A stretch of DNA of 22,567 nucleotides from a virus, in the IMG/VR virus record IMGVR_UViG_3300021961_007035, positions 1 to 22,567 of that record; one strand, given 5' to 3'. A program made the position numbers and the translations under genes. The notes below the pieces were generated by a model that did not search any database, was not told where the DNA came from, and saw only the letters and a list, made by a program, of their open reading frames with translations. Positions 19,914-22,567 of this stretch are shown piece by piece. How positions within the stretch are numbered: the first letter of the stretch is position 1; every line of letters starts with the position of its first letter.

Positions 19914-20441
19914 ATGCGTAAAGAGCAATATCAAGTTCCTCAAGTAGAATTCGTATTCCGTGAAGATGGAGAGTTTGTTGCTAAGCCATCACTGGATCTC
20001 TTCACTGGTAAACGGGTGGTTATTTTTAGTCTACCTGGTGCATTTACTCCTACTTGCAGTGCTTATCAACTCCCTGGATTTGAAGAGCGATATGAAGAGT
20101 TTATTCAACTTGGTATCGATGATATTTACTGCATCTCTGTTAATGATGGCTTTGTAATGAATGCTTGGGGTAAAGATCAAAAAATCGAAAAAGTAAAACT
20201 TATTCCAGATGGAAATGCATATTTCACCCGTTCTATGGGATACCTTGTCCGCAAGTCTAACCTTGGTTTCGGGGAGCGTTCTTGGCGTTATGCTGCTGTC
20301 GTGGACAACGGAGTCATCGAAAAACTATTCGTTGAAGAAGGTTTCCGTGACAACGCAGACACGGACCCATATGAAGTATCGACACCCGAAAATATTTTAA
20401 ACTACGTTAAGTCAACAGTTAAAGAAACAGTCTCTGTTTAA
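19914..20441 (+). CDS. type II peroxiredoxin (Prx5-like)
   Basis: A 175-residue peroxiredoxin. The active site is PGAFTPTCSAYQLPGF with T45 and peroxidatic C48; the conserved Arg is in GERSWRYAAVV (R125). A second Cys (C73, in DIYCISVND) might resolve. Family role: reduce H2O2 and alkyl peroxides using glutaredoxin or thioredoxin. ATG 19914 is chosen because TGGAGG sits 5-10 nt upstream; ATG 19902 would add four residues. Last gene before a terminator, in an operon with Hli and ferredoxin, so it likely limits oxidative damage during infection in light. Confidence 0.92.
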   Translation: MRKEQYQVPQVEFVFREDGEFVAKPSLDLFTGKRVVIFSLPGAFTPTCSAYQLPGFEERYEEFIQLGIDDIYCISVNDGFVMNAWGKDQKIEKVKLIPDGNAYFTRSMGYLVRKSNLGFGERSWRYAAVVDNGVIEKLFVEEGFRDNADTDPYEVSTPENILNYVKSTVKETVSV

Positions 20442-20450
20442 ATAAAACCA

Positions 20451-20474
20451 AGCGCCCTTTGAGGCGCTTTTTTT
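20451..20474 (+). terminator. Rho-independent terminator after peroxiredoxin
   Basis: AGCGCC (20451-20456), loop CTTTGA, GGCGCT (20463-20468), then seven T. The last T is the first base of the late promoter TATAAATA. Confidence 0.9.
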
Positions 20475-20481
20475 ATAAATA
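20474..20481 (+). promoter_or_regulatory. T4-type late promoter of the lysis region
   Basis: An exact TATAAATA fused to the terminator T-run; start expected near 20487, about 18 nt before ATG 20505. Confidence 0.7.
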
Positions 20482-20504
20482 TTGTGTGTTTTAAGTAATA
20501 TCCA

Positions 20505-21176
20505 ATGACCTTAGATCTTCATAACTTTTTTAAGTATTATGATGATAAGAACCCTAATCATGTAGCTGCGGTTCAGTGGTTGGAGGATAATCTTCCAGAA
20601 CAATTCATGGATGATTCTGAAACTGAATGGGTGGGAATTTTTAGAACCAAACCTCCCACACCTGAAGTTCTTGCGGTTCCTTACTTTAATCAAGTAGATA
20701 ACTATAGAGACGCCCATAGAACTTGCAACTCTTCGTCGTGTGCTATGTGTCTTGCTTTCCTCAAGCCAGGAAGTATCAAAGGCGACGATGAGTATGTCAA
20801 GAAAGTATTTGAGATTGGCGATACAACCGATCATGCAGTACAGACAAAAGTTCTGTCAGCTTATGGTGTTAAGTCACACTTTAGTTACAATCTATCTTTT
20901 GCTGATATTGATAAAAGTTTGGACGCTGGGAAGCCCGTTGTTATTGGCATACTCCATAGGGGTTCTCTCACTTCACCTACTGGTGGGCATATGTGTGTTG
21001 TGATTGGCAAGACTCCAGATGGTAAGGGATACTTTGTTAATGATCCATACGGTTCATTGAATGACAACTATAGTGGACCAGTAACAAATGGTAAGAAGAC
21101 CATCTACACTAAAGCAGTTCTAAAGCACCGCTGGTGTCCAGGAGGTAACGATGGATGGGGAAGGATCTTCGACTAA
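20505..21176 (+). CDS. C39-like cysteine peptidase with shared N-terminal module
   Basis: A 223-residue protein. Residues 4 to about 47 (DLHNFFKYYDDKNPNHV, AVQWLEDNLP) form a helical module repeated almost exactly in the protein at 21275. Residues 56-223 look like a papain-like Peptidase_C39_2 domain: VPYFNQVDN, C74-N in RTCNSSSCAM (likely nucleophile), GGHMCVVIG with H162, and NDPYG with N179/D180. Such domains in phages often act as endopeptidases or cell-wall amidases. With a lysozyme and holin-like gene downstream, a lytic or tail-associated role is likely. Driven by the late promoter at 20474. Confidence 0.8.
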   Translation: MTLDLHNFFKYYDDKNPNHVAAVQWLEDNLPEQFMDDSETEWVGIFRTKPPTPEVLAVPYFNQVDNYRDAHRTCNSSSCAMCLAFLKPGSIKGDDEYVKKVFEIGDTTDHAVQTKVLSAYGVKSHFSYNLSFADIDKSLDAGKPVVIGILHRGSLTSPTGGHMCVVIGKTPDGKGYFVNDPYGSLNDNYSGPVTNGKKTIYTKAVLKHRWCPGGNDGWGRIFD

Positions 21177-21189
21177 TTTTAAACGTAAA

Positions 21190-21297
21190 ATGTTAAAAGT
21201 GATTAGAGATCTTACAAACAACGGTAGACACGTAGAAGCAAGCGAACTTTATCAAAGGTATTTCGGAGACAACAATGGCAAGGATCGACCTTCATAA
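21190..21297 (+). CDS. possible 35-aa protein
   Basis: ATG 21190 to TAA 21295-21297 encodes MLKVIRDLTNNGRHVEASEL then YQRYFGDNNGKDRPS, a plausible soluble helical peptide. It fills the 98-nt gap before the next gene and overlaps it by 23 nt. No Shine-Dalgarno and no known family; the last residues may be chance overlap. Confidence 0.4.
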   Translation: MLKVIRDLTNNGRHVEASELYQRYFGDNNGKDRPS

Positions 21298-21502
21298 CTT
21301 CTTCAATTATTACGACGAGAAGAACCCTAACCACGTCAAAGCAGTGCAGTGGTTAGAAGATAATCTTCCAGTTAAATTTCTGGAAGATAATGTAGATTGG
21401 GCTGAGATCTACAGAGGCAAGAAAGGTGGATCAGCACCTGCAACTGCTGCCGCTCCTGCGGGTGATGCCTGCCCCCACTGTGGTAAACCACTGGGAAAGT
21501 AA
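21275..21502 (+). CDS. 75-aa module protein; zero-frame product of a predicted -1 frameshift
   Basis: Residues 4 to about 46 repeat the N-terminal module of the C39-like protein (DLHNFFNYYDEKNPNHVKAV, WLEDNLP). A flexible Ala/Pro linker (SAPATAAAPAGDA) and a C60s knuckle, CPHCGKPL, follow, then the stop. CGGAG lies before ATG 21275. The final codons read CTG GGA AAG TAA and contain the slippery heptamer G GGA AAG. A -1 slip there continues through a second copy of the linker into the GH24 lysozyme at 21550. Without frameshift it may act as a free targeting or regulatory module. Confidence 0.82.
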   Translation: MARIDLHNFFNYYDEKNPNHVKAVQWLEDNLPVKFLEDNVDWAEIYRGKKGGSAPATAAAPAGDACPHCGKPLGK

Positions 21503-21531
21503 GTAGCGGCAGTGGTACTCCTGCTGCCGCT
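21493..21531 (+). promoter_or_regulatory. predicted programmed -1 ribosomal frameshift signal
   Basis: The heptamer GGGAAAG (21493-21499) is read G GGA AAG in the zero frame, fits X XXY YYZ, and is directly followed by UAA. After a 5-nt spacer, AGCGGCAG (21505-21512) pairs perfectly with CTGCCGCT (21524-21531) around an 11-nt loop. The -1 frame reads VSSGSGTPAAAPSGDVP into the lysozyme with no stop. The heptamer is the one known from phage lambda G/GT. Confidence 0.75.
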
Positions 21532-21549
21532 CCTAGTGGTGATGTACCA

Positions 21550-22005
21550 ATGATGGGTATTAAACTCATCAAAGAGTTTGAAGGATGCCACCTGAGTGCC
21601 TATCCAGACCCTCTCACAGGTAACCTACCAATCACTATTGGTTGGGGTTCCACCCGTAAGAAAGATGGATCGCCATTCAAACTGGGTGATAAGATTACTC
21701 AGGCAGAAGCAGATGATCTTTTGATTAGTCAGTGCAAGAGTCAGTTTATTCCAGCACTCACAAAGATTCCACACTGGAATGAAATGAGTGACGGTAAAAG
21801 AGGTGCTCTATTATCCTTCGCTTATAATTTGGGCGCTGGTTTTTATGGTGGTGATAATTTTAATACTATTACTCGCGTACTGAAGAATAAAGAATGGGAC
21901 AAAGTTCCTGATGCGCTTTACCTCTACAGAAATCCTGGTTCAAATGTAGAAGCAGGACTTGCTCGTAGAAGAAAAGCGGAAGGTGAAGCTTGGAAAAAAG
22001 GTTAA
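21550..22005 (+). CDS. GH24 phage lysozyme (T4-type endolysin)
   Basis: A 151-residue lysozyme when counted from ATG 21550. The catalytic triad follows the T4 pattern: E11 in FEG, D20 in AYPD, T29 in ITIGWG (three residues further than in T4). Later GALLSFAYNLGAG and the C-terminal GLARRRKAEGEAWKKG are also family-typical. It cuts the MurNAc-GlcNAc bonds of peptidoglycan. The start has no good Shine-Dalgarno, and the frame is open upstream to 21487, coding a Gly/Ser/Pro/Ala linker. The main product is therefore probably a 243-residue fusion to the 21275 gene by -1 frameshift. No signal peptide, so it needs a holin. Confidence 0.9.
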   Translation: MMGIKLIKEFEGCHLSAYPDPLTGNLPITIGWGSTRKKDGSPFKLGDKITQAEADDLLISQCKSQFIPALTKIPHWNEMSDGKRGALLSFAYNLGAGFYGGDNFNTITRVLKNKEWDKVPDALYLYRNPGSNVEAGLARRRKAEGEAWKKG

Positions 22006-22047
22006 CCTATCACACTAACTATCATGGATAAGAAAAAGGAAAATCGT

Positions 22048-22398
22048 ATGGGAACATTGATTCGTATTTTGATTTTGAGTTGGTCCGCTGCACTTCTCAC
22101 TGCTAGCTATGCTGGTGCTCTATCTAAGATGGACCCCACCTTCATTGCTACTGTATTCACAGCTTCTGCTGCCACTTTCGGTATCAATACTATGAAGAAG
22201 GGTGGTGACGATGATGACGATCATCCAGCACCAGAGCAAAGAAGAGAAGTGGTGATTGATACACCACCAGCCCCAGAACCCGTTTGGGAAGAACCTGCTC
22301 CTGCAAGAGATACTTCTCTTGAAGAAAGAGTAGAAGCTCTTGAAACCAAAGTAGAAGATGGTGAAGGATTTGTCCAACCTCGCACTGGTGGTGTATAA
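22048..22398 (+). CDS. holin-like two-span membrane protein
   Basis: From ATG 22048 the protein has 116 residues: a first membrane span (LIRILILSWSAALLTASYAG), a short polar turn (LSKMDPT), a second span (FIATVFTASAATFGINTM), then a charged KKGGDDDDDH and a Pro/Glu-rich tail with a short coiled coil (LEERVEALETKV). This resembles class II holins, though the long tail is unusual. AAGGA precedes 22048; an earlier in-frame ATG at 22024 would add MDKKKENR. It lies 42 nt after the lysozyme. Holin function is inferred from topology and place, not from a family match. Confidence 0.6.
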   Translation: MGTLIRILILSWSAALLTASYAGALSKMDPTFIATVFTASAATFGINTMKKGGDDDDDHPAPEQRREVVIDTPPAPEPVWEEPAPARDTSLEERVEALETKVEDGEGFVQPRTGGV

Positions 22399-22505
22399 TG
22401 TCTAAGTCACCTAATAAGGGCAAGAAAGGTTCTGCTGGTAATAAAAAGCAGAACCAAGGAAACGCTACTGCCAAAAAGGCAAAAAATGGAGGAAAGAAAA
22501 AGTGA
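22398..22505 (+). CDS. 35-aa very basic peptide
   Basis: ATG 22398 overlaps the previous TAA. The peptide is almost only Lys, Gly, Asn, Ala, Gln and Ser (14 Lys in 35), without hydrophobic residues: MSKSPNKGKKGSAGN to NGGKKK. It is disordered and histone-tail-like, fit to bind DNA, RNA or an acidic protein; the acidic tail of the preceding holin-like protein is one possible partner. A GGAGG site near its end serves the next gene. Confidence 0.65.
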   Translation: MSKSPNKGKKGSAGNKKQNQGNATAKKAKNGGKKK

Positions 22506-22567
22506 TCCTACTTGATGTTTTGATTGCTGGTAATGTAATGATTGGTCCTAGTTTATGTCAAGCTGAT
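22502..22567 (+). CDS. start of an unknown gene (partial)
   Basis: GTG 22502 overlaps the previous stop (GTGA) and has GGAGG at ideal distance. The frame is open to the window end for 22 codons (starting with ILLDVLIAGNVMIGPSLCQA). Product unknown because the rest lies outside the window. Confidence 0.6.
   Translation, partial: MILLDVLIAGNVMIGPSLCQAD

Noticed and set aside
1-22567. CRISPR array, insertion sequence or integrase-type mobile element
   Set aside because: No regular repeat-spacer series, transposase motif or terminal inverted repeats were seen; the only mobile-type gene is the HNH endonuclease.

Overview
The window looks like accessory sequence from a T4-like cyanophage (a myovirus of marine Synechococcus or Prochlorococcus). 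The evidence is two high-light-inducible (Hli) proteins, a plant-type ferredoxin, a phage GH24 lysozyme, exact T4-type late promoters (TATAAATA), many consensus host sigma70 promoters, and a dense tRNA cluster. Every gene found is on the + strand, and most overlap by 1-30 nt or are a few bases apart. No minus-strand open frame looks real. Assignments come from reading motifs by eye; no database search was run.

Layout. Positions 1-4100 hold the end of an unknown gene, 11 intact tRNA genes (Ser-GCT, Ile-GAT, Arg-TCT, Leu-TAG, Gly-TCC, Asn-GTT, Val-TAC, Ser-TGA, Pro-TGG, Ile-TAT, Met-CAT), one tRNA relic without an anticodon arm, an HNH endonuclease, a Dps-like ferritin, a Phd/YefM-like orphan antitoxin and a nest of tiny membrane proteins. 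Positions 4100-5050 carry small unknown genes and end in a strong terminator.

Positions 5081-18373 form one ~13-kb, nearly gapless carbohydrate operon: GDP-mannose 3,5-epimerase, HAD phosphatase, APH-fold kinase, DegT aminotransferase, CapK/PaaK-like adenylating enzyme, UDP-glucose dehydrogenase family enzyme, two FkbM methyltransferases, a fucosyltransferase-like protein, two tandem GT11 fucosyltransferases, a GT6 (ABO/alpha-Gal type) transferase, two GT25 transferases and a GT-methyltransferase fusion. The likely product is a methylated and possibly acylated or amidated glycan with blood-group-like termini, for decorating the virion or altering the host surface.

Positions 18370-20480 carry a secreted beta-barrel-like protein and a photosynthesis/redox set (Hli, a 28-aa membrane peptide, ferredoxin, a small unknown protein, a second Hli, peroxiredoxin). 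Positions 20505-22567 look like a lysis region: a C39-type peptidase, a small protein sharing its N-terminal module, a GH24 lysozyme, a holin-like protein, a very basic peptide and the start of another gene.

The strongest candidate for something undescribed is at 21493-21531. A slippery heptamer (G GGA AAG) directly before a UAA stop, a 5-nt spacer and a perfect 8-bp stem-loop would fuse the small module protein to the lysozyme by programmed -1 frameshifting. Others are a late-promoter/hairpin switch in front of the HNH gene, terminators that overlap the next promoter, and the ABO-like glycosyltransferase set.
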